A program made the translations under genes and the position numbers. Under the pieces are notes generated by a model that saw only the letters and a list, made by a program, of their open reading frames with translations, was not told the origin of the DNA and ran no database searches. Source: Rhodothermales bacterium (GTDB lineage: Bacteria; Bacteroidota; Rhodothermia; Rhodothermales; VXPQ01). Taken from it: a stretch of DNA of 64,000 nt. The stretch lies in contig OX638293.1 of the NCBI GenBank assembly GCA_951812335.1, positions 948,501 to 1,012,500 on the forward strand. Direction: 5' to 3'. This document shows, piece after piece, positions 46,513 to 55,470 of the stretch (position 1 is the stretch's first letter; each line of letters begins with the position of its first letter).

Positions 46513-48801
46513 ATGAATATCCCGAAGAGTTACCAGACAAGCTGTTTCATCCATTCTATCCATCGAGTTGCTCACCGTTTCATGGCCCGATTTGCAGGGG
46601 GAGTTGTCACGCTCCTGCTTTTCGCGGGAATCGTTGCGCATAATGCCCATGGGCAGGCTCCGGCGCTTGGCGACCACTTCATCTTTTTCGTGGATGGGGT
46701 GAATCTCGATATTCCACGGGTCGACGGCGGCGAGGTAGCCGACGATCCGGATGGCAGCGACAACAAGGTGTTGAAACTCGACAACGGACAGTACGCATAT
46801 CACGGGTTTCGTTTTGGCGCCACTGACCTTCCTGATGGCATGCCTCGCGATATGACGGCCAATCGGGACTCCGGGAACGTCCTCCATTTTCGCATAATGG
46901 TGGATCCGGCCAACGCTTCGTCCGGCGGAAATGAGCATGCCCTCGGGATTCAGCTCGAGGATTTTGCAGAGAGTATCGGAGAAACCGGAAATAACCCCTT
47001 CCGCTTGCGCTGGATCATACCGCCCGACATGCGCAACGGGGAATGGCACGAGGTGTCGGTGGTGCTCCCGCCTCCGACCTACGCGGAACTCGAAGCAGGC
47101 AAGACAGACGGCACCATCTCGGGACACGAAGCGCAGTGGATATACGCCGGTTCCTGGGCAGGATTCGCAATCGGGCTCGATCTGCTGGGGCCGGATACCG
47201 CGGAGCGGCCCGATCTGTGGAGAGAATTCGAATGGAATAATGTCTGGTCTCTGGGCGTTCACTGGGACTGGGACACGTTCGCTGGAGATCCCGGCGGCCC
47301 CATCTATCTGGACGACGTGTTTATCGGCCCGGCCGATCTGGATCTGGGGGATGCTGCGGGGCAGCCTGCGGCCATGTCCGGCGTGGAGGTGCGCACCGAC
47401 GGTTCCGCCAATGTGATTTCCTGGACCCACAATCCCGATTTCGGGGGATACAATGTGTATTTCAGCGGAGATCCGATCACGGATGTGAGCGCCGGGAACG
47501 TATCGTTTCTGCAGAAGGTGTCTGCGGCTCCTTACGAGGTGCGGCATGACGTCGAGGTGCCTTATGCGTTTTCGTCTGCCGGTTCGGTGCTTTACTATGC
47601 GGTCACCAGCCTGAGCGCATCCGGAGTGGAGAACCCGGACGTATCGAACAGCGCGGTGGAAATAGACAACCCGGACCTTGTCGTTTCGCCGCCGATCCTG
47701 TCGTTGACGGATGCGCAGGCCGAGGCATTGTTTAACACGATCAATGACAGTGAGAGCATGTTATCGAACGAGAATTTCCCTGAAGGGTCCATGCCGTTCG
47801 TCGTCGACGATACGCATTCGCAGCTCTCCGAGCTCGGTGTCACATTGCCCGATAACAACGACGATCTCTCCGCATCCGTCTGGGTGGCGTATTACGAGGG
47901 GAACGATACCATGAATCTGTTTCCGGAGGTATGGATCTATGCCGAAGTCACCGACGACATCCTGGATTTCTCCCCGGCCGCCGATGGGCCGGAAGGCGCT
48001 TGGCGGTACGATTCCATTGAACTCGGATGGGGGAACTACGACGTACGCGATGCCGGGGGCTCGGTGCTGGGCGGCTCTCCGCACAGCGATATGATGCGTG
48101 GAGCATATCCTGATTACCAGTTCCGCCTGTCTGCGCACGGGAGCGCGGCCAGTGCGACGGCCAAAACGAACGTGGCTGCCGAGGGTAGTAGCGGCGACAA
48201 GCCGAATCTCGGCGGCGCCGCGTACGAGTCCACTGCGAATGGCTACAAAATGCTGGCGTATTTTCCTACCCGAGAGATTAAGTACCCCGGCGACGCCGAC
48301 GCTGCTTTTCCCGGGGAGGGCGACGCCCCCCGCTTCATGCCTTTTACGATTACGCTGAACGACGCCGACGGGGAAGGAGCCGATCCGCCGCGCGTGCACC
48401 AGGTTACCTGGAGCCTCAACCCCACGGTAGACAACACCTGGTGGAATACGCCGAGCCAGTGGCAAACCGTGACGATGATTCACAGTAGCCAGTACGTTCC
48501 CGTATCCAGCGAAGACGAACCGGAACTGCCGGAAGCGTATGCTCTGGCGCAGAACTACCCGAATCCGTTCAATCCGGCTACCACCATTCGTTTCCAGCTG
48601 CCGAAGGCGGAACAGGTGACGCTGCGCGTATTCGATGTATTGGGCCGAGAGGTGGCTGCGCTGCTCGACAATACGTCGTTGGCCGGCGGCGAACACACGG
48701 TGCGGTTCGATGCCTCCGCGCTTACGTCGGGGGTGTATCTGTACCGCCTCCAAGCGGGCGCTTCCTTTGTACAGACCAAACGAATGATGCTGGTGAAGTA
48801 G
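46513..48801 (+). CDS. Secreted CBM9-like protein with type IX sorting signal
   Basis: 762 residues. After a signal-like N-terminus (GVVTLLLFAGIVAHNAHGQA) it has a beta-sandwich/FnIII region and a CBM9/DOMON-like domain (VWVAYYEGNDTMNLFPEVWI, YDSIELGWGNYDV, YPDYQFRLSAHG). The C-terminus is a classic sorting domain (LAQNYPNPFNPATTIRFQ, GVYLYRLQAGASFVQTKRM). No catalytic residues stand out, so it is probably a carbohydrate-binding surface protein. It is divergent from GH5 across 170 bp and converges on the GH10 xylanase. Confidence 0.88.
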   Translation: MNIPKSYQTSCFIHSIHRVAHRFMARFAGGVVTLLLFAGIVAHNAHGQAPALGDHFIFFVDGVNLDIPRVDGGEVADDPDGSDNKVLKLDNGQYAYHGFRFGATDLPDGMPRDMTANRDSGNVLHFRIMVDPANASSGGNEHALGIQLEDFAESIGETGNNPFRLRWIIPPDMRNGEWHEVSVVLPPPTYAELEAGKTDGTISGHEAQWIYAGSWAGFAIGLDLLGPDTAERPDLWREFEWNNVWSLGVHWDWDTFAGDPGGPIYLDDVFIGPADLDLGDAAGQPAAMSGVEVRTDGSANVISWTHNPDFGGYNVYFSGDPITDVSAGNVSFLQKVSAAPYEVRHDVEVPYAFSSAGSVLYYAVTSLSASGVENPDVSNSAVEIDNPDLVVSPPILSLTDAQAEALFNTINDSESMLSNENFPEGSMPFVVDDTHSQLSELGVTLPDNNDDLSASVWVAYYEGNDTMNLFPEVWIYAEVTDDILDFSPAADGPEGAWRYDSIELGWGNYDVRDAGGSVLGGSPHSDMMRGAYPDYQFRLSAHGSAASATAKTNVAAEGSSGDKPNLGGAAYESTANGYKMLAYFPTREIKYPGDADAAFPGEGDAPRFMPFTITLNDADGEGADPPRVHQVTWSLNPTVDNTWWNTPSQWQTVTMIHSSQYVPVSSEDEPELPEAYALAQNYPNPFNPATTIRFQLPKAEQVTLRVFDVLGREVAALLDNTSLAGGEHTVRFDASALTSGVYLYRLQAGASFVQTKRMMLVK

Positions 48802-48830
48802 GAAACGGGCGCCGGAAGGCAGGAGGCGCT

Positions 48831-49916
48831 TTACTGCGCCTCCTGCAGCGCCTCGACAAATCCGTAATAGGCGGGCTTGGGGAGCAGTCTCGCATCGAAC
48901 AGGAGCGGCCACTCCGGTCGATCGTAAAAATCTATGAGCCAGGTGTCCGGGTCGCGCAGTCCCCATAGGGTAATGGCGAAGCGCTGCTCCTCGGGAATCC
49001 GGTTGAAGGCGGCTACGACCTCCTTGACGCGCTCTTTCTGAATATTTCCCCGCTCCTCATTCCAGGATTGCAGGCTACTGTCCGTGTTGATGCGCACATC
49101 CAGTTCAGAAAGGTGCAGCTTCAGGCCGCGCTTCACCACCTCGTCCATGGTCTCGGTGATTACTTCGAGGGACGGGCCGTCCCAGGCCATGTGCATTTGC
49201 AATCCCACGCCGTCTATGGGGATGCCCCGCTCCTGAAAATCGTCGAGCATCCTCATCACGGCGCGGCGCTTGGGCAGGCTCCAGGTGAGCCCGTAATCGT
49301 TGTAGAAAAGAAGCAGGTCCGGATCGGCTTCCCGGGCATATTGAAACAGCCGGGCAATGTAATCGTCGCCCATTCGCCGCTGGAACACACTATTGCGTAA
49401 TGCTCCCCGTTCGTCGTCGAACGCTTCGTTGATCACGTCCCAGCTTACGACGCGTCCCTTGTAGCGCTCTATAACGGTCGTCATATATTCTTTTACAGCA
49501 TCCTCGAACGCCTCGTCGTCCCCTCCGAAGTTTTCCATCCAGGATGGCGCCGTCTGGTGCCACACGAGCGTATGCCCGTGGACCTGCATGCCGTTTTCCT
49601 CCGCGAAATCCACCAGCGCATCGGCGCCGGTCCAGTTGTACGATCCCGGACCGGTGGATATCGGGTTCATCTTCATTTCCCACTCTGCCGTGATACTGTT
49701 GAACACCTTTTCGATCACGGTGGTGCGCTCCGTGCTGGACAAGTGCACCGCCTGGATAGCCACGCCGACAGGGTGTACGGCGAGGGTTTTGAGCGCTGGG
49801 TAGTCGCCACTTGGTTCCGGCGTGACCTCGTCCATCCCTGAATCGGCGCTGCATCCGGCCGCCGAGAGAGCAAGCAGACACAGGAGCATGCCGGAGAGGG
49901 AGAGCGAGGTACGCAT
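48831..49916 (-). CDS. Endo-1,4-beta-xylanase, GH10 family, lipoprotein
   Basis: 361 residues with a lipobox (LLALSAAGCSADSG), placing the enzyme on the membrane. The GH10 barrel has the acid/base glutamate in SWDVINEAFDDE and the nucleophile in LHLSELDVRINT, plus GHTLVWHQTAPSWM and LWGLRDPDTW. It cleaves the beta-1,4-xylan backbone. It lacks a T9SS domain, unlike the secreted GH5 and CBM9-like neighbours, so xylan products may be processed at or inside the outer membrane. It begins upstream in the 326-bp divergent gap that contains repeat copy H. Confidence 0.95.
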   Translation of the reverse strand: MRTSLSLSGMLLCLLALSAAGCSADSGMDEVTPEPSGDYPALKTLAVHPVGVAIQAVHLSSTERTTVIEKVFNSITAEWEMKMNPISTGPGSYNWTGADALVDFAEENGMQVHGHTLVWHQTAPSWMENFGGDDEAFEDAVKEYMTTVIERYKGRVVSWDVINEAFDDERGALRNSVFQRRMGDDYIARLFQYAREADPDLLLFYNDYGLTWSLPKRRAVMRMLDDFQERGIPIDGVGLQMHMAWDGPSLEVITETMDEVVKRGLKLHLSELDVRINTDSSLQSWNEERGNIQKERVKEVVAAFNRIPEEQRFAITLWGLRDPDTWLIDFYDRPEWPLLFDARLLPKPAYYGFVEALQEAQ

Positions 49917-50050
49917 ACCGCAGAGGGGCGATGTGAACGGACATGAGCAGGCGTTTCTTCATATCGTTTGGTGGTTGTTTCCGTTCCGGCGGTCGGGGGA
50001 GGGGCCATCCCGGTCCGGCACGACAAATTATTCCGTTCCAGCGGGCAGGT

Positions 50051-50203
50051 GGCCAGCGTGCCCCTCTCAGCCTTCCGAAGGGCGCTTCACGCCCGCGATG
50101 CCCCGAATCCGCAGTGTTTTCTGCTGATTTCGACGATGGAATCATGACGTCCTATCCGCGCGAACGTGAAGTGCTGAGCGAAGAGGTTTTGATCAGAGTA
50201 TCC
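50051..50203 (+). repeat. Interspersed MITE-like element, copy H (left end missing)
   Basis: 153 bp matching the right part of the family from GGCCAGCGTGCCCCTCTC to TTTTGATCAGAGTATCC, with TATA on its right. The left 100 bp are gone. It fills part of the divergent gap between the xylanase and VOC genes; no other feature is seen there. Confidence 0.75.
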
Positions 50204-50242
50204 TATATTCTCAAGGGATAGCAGTCATAATAGCCGTGATCC

Positions 50243-50671
50243 ATGAAGCAGGAAACACTCCGATCCACCGTTATTCCCGGCCTGCGCTACCGAGATGCGC
50301 ACGCCGCCATCGAGTGGCTGTGCAGCGTGCTTGGTTTTGAACGACGCCTTGTGGTGCCACATGGCGAGGACGAAGTCGCTCATGCCCAGCTCACGCTCGG
50401 CGGTGGCATGGTCATGCTCGGCTCTATGCGGGACGACGAGCACGGGCATCATGTGGTCGCCTCCGAACCCGGCGGGAAGCTCACGCAGGCGGCCTACGTT
50501 GTGGTCAGCGAAAGCGACATCAAGGCGCTCTACGACCATGTGAAAGTAAAGGGGGCGAACATCGTCATGGAACTGGAGGAGCAACCCTATGGCGGGAGCC
50601 TTTTCGCCGTTCGCGATCCGGAAGGGCAACTCTGGAGCATCGGGTCGTACGATCCGTGGGTGGAGGAGTAG
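50243..50671 (+). CDS. VOC-family protein (glyoxalase/bleomycin-resistance fold)
   Basis: 142 residues with the paired beta-alpha-beta-beta-beta modules of the VOC superfamily: PGLRYRDAHAAIEWLCSVLG, AQLTLGGGMVMLGS and the C-terminal FAVRDPEGQLWSIGSYDPWV. Members are metal-dependent lyases, dioxygenases or binding proteins; this one resembles the PhnB/YcbI-like group of unknown role. The last 48 bp of coding sequence recur at 51389-51436. Confidence 0.85.
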   Translation: MKQETLRSTVIPGLRYRDAHAAIEWLCSVLGFERRLVVPHGEDEVAHAQLTLGGGMVMLGSMRDDEHGHHVVASEPGGKLTQAAYVVVSESDIKALYDHVKVKGANIVMELEEQPYGGSLFAVRDPEGQLWSIGSYDPWVEE

Positions 50672-50718
50672 AGAGGCTGCTTCACCTTTTTGTATATCTC
50701 CCTGTACGGAGGCGATAC

Positions 50719-51369
50719 ATGTTTATCACGAGGTTTTTCAAAACGAGGTTTATCAAGAATAAGAACCTGGGCTGGTTCGCCATGGAGTTGGTGATCGTTT
50801 TCCTGGGCGTCTACCTCGCTTTCCTGTTTAACGGCTACCAGGAAAGGCAGCATGAGCGGTCCATGCAACTCCAGTACTACGACAGCCTGATTCTTGAATT
50901 TCAGGTGCTTTACGCCCATCTCGACCAGGAAAACGGGAAGCTCCAGAAGCACCTCGCAGTAGTGGCCGAGATTGAGGAAGGTGGACAACCGGATTTGCTG
51001 CCGAGCGATTTGTATTACCTGTACCGGGGTAGCGTATTGGAGGCCGCCTTCGATGGCACGAATTTCGCATCGCTGAGTAAATATATCATCAGTAATATCA
51101 TCGGGGGTACACCGTTGCTGGAAACCCTTGAAGAGACCGTCACCCAACTGAACCAGTTCACGGTGACAGTGTTGGTACCGGCGCAGATAACCGCCACCGA
51201 CTTCTACGATGAGCAGGGATTGAAGGCGGCTTTTTCCTGGTATCCGCGTCTGATTGGCGAGATTCATACCACCAACCGCAATCTTTCCCGGGCGGTGGGG
51301 GAGCGGGCTATCCCTACTCTGGAAGAGGACAGGGACAAATTGGCCGCGCAGTTTCGTTGGCCGTTTTGA
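50719..51369 (+). CDS. Small single-pass membrane protein, DUF6090-like
   Basis: From ATG 50719 the protein is about 216 residues with one membrane segment (FAMELVIVFLGVYLAFLFN) followed by a long soluble helical domain beginning GYQERQHERSMQLQYYDSLI and an acidic C-terminus. The pattern of a short N-terminal helix pair then QERxHER resembles DUF6090-type proteins. No function can be named. It lies between the VOC gene and PPK2 and is followed by the VOC-tail duplication. Confidence 0.65.
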   Translation: MFITRFFKTRFIKNKNLGWFAMELVIVFLGVYLAFLFNGYQERQHERSMQLQYYDSLILEFQVLYAHLDQENGKLQKHLAVVAEIEEGGQPDLLPSDLYYLYRGSVLEAAFDGTNFASLSKYIISNIIGGTPLLETLEETVTQLNQFTVTVLVPAQITATDFYDEQGLKAAFSWYPRLIGEIHTTNRNLSRAVGERAIPTLEEDRDKLAAQFRWPF

Positions 51370-51388
51370 GGGTTTAGAGTACTCCGTG

Positions 51389-51436
51389 CGCGATCCGGAA
51401 GGGGAAACTCTGGAGCATCGGGTCGTACGATCCGTG
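51389..51436 (+). repeat. Partial duplicate of the VOC gene 3' end
   Basis: 48 bp almost identical to the VOC coding tail at 50612-50658, with one substitution and one inserted base. It is out of frame with any gene and lies between the membrane-protein stop and PPK2. A remnant of a second VOC copy or of a recombination event around the membrane-protein gene. Confidence 0.75.
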
Positions 51437-51483
51437 TTATCCTGGGGGCATAGCAACCATTCTGAGAGAAGCAGGGTTTTTCC

Positions 51484-52377
51484 ATGACCGTCTCCACACC
51501 GGAACGCAATGAGCTGAAGGTTCTGCTGCCGATCGCCAATATCCCTGTCGAGATTCGTAATAAGGTAGAAGAGGCTGACAGGCGGGAGATCATTAGCGCG
51601 TCTTACCCGTACAGGATCAAGCTCGGCCGCGCCGAGTACGAGCGCCGGAAGGCGGAACTGCAGGTCGAGTTGCTGAAGATGCAGCGGTGGGTTAAGGAGA
51701 CGGGTCAGCGGGTCGTGCTGCTTTTCGAGGGGCGCGATGCGGCCGGCAAAGGCGGGACGATCAAGCGATTCATGGAGCACCTTAATCCGCGGAGCGCCCT
51801 GGTGGTGGCGCTGCCGGTTCCTTCCGAAAGGGAGCGCGGGCAGTGGTACTTCCAGCGCTATGTGGAGTGTCTGCCGACCAGCGGGGAGATCGTTTTCTTT
51901 GACCGCTCCTGGTACAACCGGGCAGTGGTCGAGCCGGTAATGGGTTTTTGCACGCCGGCCGAGCACCTCCGTTTCCTGAGAGATGTCGCGACGTTTGAAG
52001 AACTGCTGGTCAATGACGGATTCCACTTGTTCAAGTTCTGGTTCTCGGTAAGCCGAGAGGAGCAGCTTAGGCGGTTCGTGTCGCGCGCCCGGAACCCGCT
52101 CAAACAGTGGAAAATCAGCGACGTGGACCTCCGGTCGCTCTCGTTGTGGGACGAGTACACGGAGGCGAAGAAAACGATGTTCGCGGCCACCGACACGAAA
52201 ACGTCGCCCTGGGTGGTGATCAAGTCGGACGACAAAAAGCGGGCGCGCCTTAACTGTATGCGCTACGTGCTGGAGCATCTTCCCTACCAGGAAGATGCCC
52301 GGCGGCGTGTGACGAAGCCCGACAAGAAGCTGATCGGACCGGCGAAGAAGCTGTACGCACCGGGCGAGGTGTGGTAG
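51484..52377 (+). CDS. ppk2: Polyphosphate kinase 2 family protein
   Basis: 297 residues. Walker A is LLFEGRDAAGKGGTIKRF, Walker B is EIVFFDRSWYNRAVVEPVMG, and the lid contains FVSRARNPLKQWKISDVDL. This matches PPK2 class I, which phosphorylates ADP/GDP with polyphosphate in the cytoplasm. The ATG at 51484 is the natural start (MTVSTPERNELKVLL). The following M20 gene starts only about 80 bp later. Confidence 0.93.
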   Translation: MTVSTPERNELKVLLPIANIPVEIRNKVEEADRREIISASYPYRIKLGRAEYERRKAELQVELLKMQRWVKETGQRVVLLFEGRDAAGKGGTIKRFMEHLNPRSALVVALPVPSERERGQWYFQRYVECLPTSGEIVFFDRSWYNRAVVEPVMGFCTPAEHLRFLRDVATFEELLVNDGFHLFKFWFSVSREEQLRRFVSRARNPLKQWKISDVDLRSLSLWDEYTEAKKTMFAATDTKTSPWVVIKSDDKKRARLNCMRYVLEHLPYQEDARRRVTKPDKKLIGPAKKLYAPGEVW

Positions 52378-52457
52378 GAAGGGGGGACCGGGGGGGCTCA
52401 CGCACGCTCTCCTCGCCCAGGTCCGGAACCGCTATCCTGTACGTTTTCCTGAAAGAC

Positions 52458-53657
52458 ATGGCGAAAACCGGACACATGTCCCACCCGACTGGACACAACC
52501 CCGGCCTGACACGCGCCGATCCGGTCGCAATGACGCAGCACCTGGTCCGCACCCCCTCTGTGAACCCGCTGCTGGAAGATGGCGGCGATGGCGAGGGTGC
52601 CGTTGCGGCACTGGTGGCGGAGTGGCTCGGCGACTGGGGTTACCGGCCAACCGTCGTCGAAGTTGCCCCCGGCCGCCACAACGTGGTGGCGCGGCGGGGC
52701 GCAGGTGCGGGGCCGTCACTCCTTCTCAACGGTCACATGGACACCGTAGGCGTGGCGGGAATGGCCGAACCCTTTTCAGGCGCGATCCGGGAAGGCCGAA
52801 TGTACGGACGCGGCTCGGCCGACATGAAGTCGGGTGTGGCGTGTGCGCTCGCGGTCGCCGCAGAGCTTGCAGAAGCGGATATCCCGGGCGAATTGATCAT
52901 CGCGCTGACGGCCGACGAGGAGCACGCCTCGATAGGAATGGCGGCGCTCGTCGCAGACGGCGTGGGGGCCGATGCAGCGGTAGTCTGCGAACCCACCAGC
53001 CTGACGGTCATGCCGGCCCACAAGGGGTTTCTCTGGATCGACGCGTACGTGAAAGGCCGTGCGGCCCACGGTTCCAGACCCGAGATTGGCGTCGACGCCA
53101 TCGCGCACATGGGCCACCTCCTGATTGCCTTCGAGGAGGAAGCACACCGGCTTGCCCGCGAGACGGACCACGCGCTGCTGGGCGCCGCATCTCTGCACGC
53201 GGGCACGATCAAGGGTGGGAGCGCACCGTCGGTCTACCCGGATCGCTGCCACTTGGTCGTCGAGCGCCGCACACTGCCGGGGGAAACCGCCGACTCCGTC
53301 ATGGCCGAGGTGGAGGAGGTGCTGGCGAGAGCGGGTGAGCGCTGTCCCGGGCTGGAGGGCCGGGTCGACCGGGGGCTTTTCCGCGCCGCGACCGAGGTGC
53401 CGGCCTCGTCGCCACTGGTGGCCGGTCTCAGGGAGGCGTGCATGCGATCCGGTCTGCCCGGCGCCCTGAAGGGGATGTCGGCCTGGGTAGACGCCTGCTT
53501 CCTGAACGAGCACGGAACCCCGGCTGTGTGCTTCGGCCCCGGCTCAATTGCGCAGGCCCACGCCGCGGTGGAATGGGTCAGCGTGACCGAGATTGAGACA
53601 TGCGCACGGGTCCTGACCGACTTTGCACGGCGGTTCCTGAGGCTCGGCGAGTCGTGA
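52458..53657 (+). CDS. M20-family peptidase (ArgE/DapE/ACY1-like)
   Basis: About 399 residues from ATG 52458 (or 52476). Motifs NGHMDTVGVA, GRGSADMKSG and ALTADEEHAS give the M20 metal ligands; LHAGTIKGGSAPSVYPDRC is the dimerisation/lid region. These enzymes deacylate amino acids or cleave dipeptides; the substrate is unknown. It is visibly more GC-rich at third positions than its neighbours and differs from the other M20 enzyme at 23475-24851, so it may have been acquired separately. Confidence 0.88.
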   Translation: MAKTGHMSHPTGHNPGLTRADPVAMTQHLVRTPSVNPLLEDGGDGEGAVAALVAEWLGDWGYRPTVVEVAPGRHNVVARRGAGAGPSLLLNGHMDTVGVAGMAEPFSGAIREGRMYGRGSADMKSGVACALAVAAELAEADIPGELIIALTADEEHASIGMAALVADGVGADAAVVCEPTSLTVMPAHKGFLWIDAYVKGRAAHGSRPEIGVDAIAHMGHLLIAFEEEAHRLARETDHALLGAASLHAGTIKGGSAPSVYPDRCHLVVERRTLPGETADSVMAEVEEVLARAGERCPGLEGRVDRGLFRAATEVPASSPLVAGLREACMRSGLPGALKGMSAWVDACFLNEHGTPAVCFGPGSIAQAHAAVEWVSVTEIETCARVLTDFARRFLRLGES

Positions 53658-53770
53658 AGCGTTGAACTATTTGGACCGGCTTGTAACGAATTGCGTGATA
53701 TTGTTCACATCACCGTGATTGGTTTTTCACGACGGCCGGAGGCACTACCAGGCATACAAAAGCAGATCGA

Positions 53771-54298
53771 ATGGCTTTGAACCTCATGGAACGCAGACCC
53801 CACAGCGACGAGTACGCCGATTTTTACCGGCCGTACATAGCGGAAGCCCCGGACGGTCCGATCGTGGCTACGCTCGATGCACAGCGGAATGATCTTGCCC
53901 GTGTGACGGCGGACGCATCTCCCGACCGCGAGCGGTATCGCTATGCGCCGGGCAAGTGGTCGGTGCGCGAGATGGTGGGGCATCTGATCGACAGCGAGCG
54001 GATGTTCGCGATGCGGGCTCTTGCCTTTGCCCGGGGCGACAGGGCGCACTATCCGGGATTCGACGAGAACGAATACGTTGCTGCGTCGGACGCGGACGAG
54101 AGATACTTGGCGGAACTGGTCGAGGAGTGGGATGCGACGCGGCATGCCACCGTGTTACTGTTCAAGGGGCTGCCGGATGTCGCATGGGATCGCCGCGGGC
54201 ACGCCAGCGGTTGTGAGTTCTCCGTTCGGAGCATGGCCTGGATCACCGCAGGGCATACGCAGCATCACCTTGGGGTGCTGCGGGAGCGGTATCTTTGA
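53771..54298 (+). CDS. DinB-superfamily protein
   Basis: 175 residues, a four-helix DinB bundle. Metal-site histidines are in REMVGHLIDSERMF and the C-terminal ITAGHTQHHLGVLRERYL. DinB-like proteins act as metal-dependent hydrolases or thiol transferases and are often stress-induced; the role here is unknown. Its last 126 bp are repeated almost exactly at 55548-55673, flanking the rhuM gene. Confidence 0.88.
   Translation: MALNLMERRPHSDEYADFYRPYIAEAPDGPIVATLDAQRNDLARVTADASPDRERYRYAPGKWSVREMVGHLIDSERMFAMRALAFARGDRAHYPGFDENEYVAASDADERYLAELVEEWDATRHATVLLFKGLPDVAWDRRGHASGCEFSVRSMAWITAGHTQHHLGVLRERYL
54173..54298 (+). repeat. 126-bp direct repeat, left copy (3' end of the intact dinB gene)
   Basis: 126 bp shared with 55548-55673 with about three mismatches. 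The repeats flank a 1.25-kb segment containing rhuM, as expected if the region arose by duplication of the dinB 3' part together with capture of rhuM. Confidence 0.85.
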
Positions 54299-54435
54299 GG
54301 CGGGCGGTGACAGATGGCAGAGCCTGATTGTGAAATTGCGATGAATCGTCAATCTTATCGTTACGAACCGTCGCAGTGGGCGTAATTCAGGCAGCCGGAG
54401 AGTGAAATCATCGTCATGTTGAAGAGGGTGCCAGA

Positions 54436-55470
54436 ATGAGCGATTTGCCAGAGGCCAGCGTTCCACCCCAAGGGCAATTCCTTGTCTACGCTGCCGAGGA
54501 TGGTCGAGTAAAAATTGATGTGCGGCTGGAGGACGAAACTGTCTGGCTTACGCAGCGGCATATGGCCGATCTGTTTCAGACCTCCCCGCAGAACATTGGC
54601 CAGCATTTAAAGAACATCTTCGCAGAAGGCGAGCTACTCCAAAATTCAGTTGTAAAGAAATTCTTTATAACTGCCGCTGACGGTAAGCATTACCATACGA
54701 ACTTTTACAGTCTTGACGCCATCATCTCCGTTGGCTATCGCGTCAAGAGCGCTGTGGCTACGCGCTTTCGTATATGGGCCACACAGCAACTGCGCGATCT
54801 CGTCGTCAAGGGCTTCGTACTCGACGATGAGCGCCTGAAGAATCCGGATCAGCCGTTTGACTACTTCGAGGAACTTCTCCGGCGGATACAGGACATCCGC
54901 ACTTCGGAGCGGCGGTTCTACCAGAAGATCACGGACATTTACGCCACCAGCATAGACTACGACCCTACCCGGCCGGAAAGCATTGCCTTTTTTCAAACCG
55001 TGCAAAATAAACTGCATTGGGCCATCACTGGTCAAACTGCTGCCGAAATCGTCCACCGTCGCGCTAATGCCGACAAACCGAACATGGGCTTGACCAGTTG
55101 GCGTGGTCAGAAGGTGCGCAAAGGCGATGTGGCGATCGCCAAGAACTATCTCGCGGAGGACGAACTACGCGCCCTGAACAACCTCGTCGAGCAATATCTC
55201 CTTTTTGCCGAAGGTCAAGCGATGCGCCGTATTACCATGCACATGGCTGATTGGATCGCGAAACTCAACGACTTTCTCACGTTGAACGACCGTGCAATTC
55301 TCGACCACGCTGGGCGTATCTCGCACAAAATGGCCAAGGAACTGGCCGAGGGTGAATACGATGCTTTCAACCGTCAGCGCATTGAGGAGTCCGACCGTCG
55401 CGATAGCGATTTCGACGCTATGGTCAAACAGTTGCCGCAAACCGTAAAAAGGAGAAGAGAAGGGGAATAA
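54436..55470 (+). CDS. rhuM: RhuM-family protein
   Basis: 344 residues. The N-terminal RhuM domain reads VWLTQRHMADLFQTSPQNIG and HLKNIFAEGELLQNSVVKKF, the helix-turn-helix-like region of the family, and the C-terminal part reads WIAKLNDFLTLNDRAILDHA. RhuM proteins are frequent cargo of mobile and pathogenicity islands and sometimes belong to toxin/Fic-related modules; their biochemical role is unproven. It is bounded by the 126-bp direct repeats and is the first gene of the accessory region. Its stop overlaps the ATG of the truncated dinB copy (TAATG). Confidence 0.9.
   Translation: MSDLPEASVPPQGQFLVYAAEDGRVKIDVRLEDETVWLTQRHMADLFQTSPQNIGQHLKNIFAEGELLQNSVVKKFFITAADGKHYHTNFYSLDAIISVGYRVKSAVATRFRIWATQQLRDLVVKGFVLDDERLKNPDQPFDYFEELLRRIQDIRTSERRFYQKITDIYATSIDYDPTRPESIAFFQTVQNKLHWAITGQTAAEIVHRRANADKPNMGLTSWRGQKVRKGDVAIAKNYLAEDELRALNNLVEQYLLFAEGQAMRRITMHMADWIAKLNDFLTLNDRAILDHAGRISHKMAKELAEGEYDAFNRQRIEESDRRDSDFDAMVKQLPQTVKRRREGE

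Noticed and set aside
50587-52401. A 604-codon minus-strand frame
   Set aside because: Antisense to the membrane-protein and ppk2 genes, both well supported.
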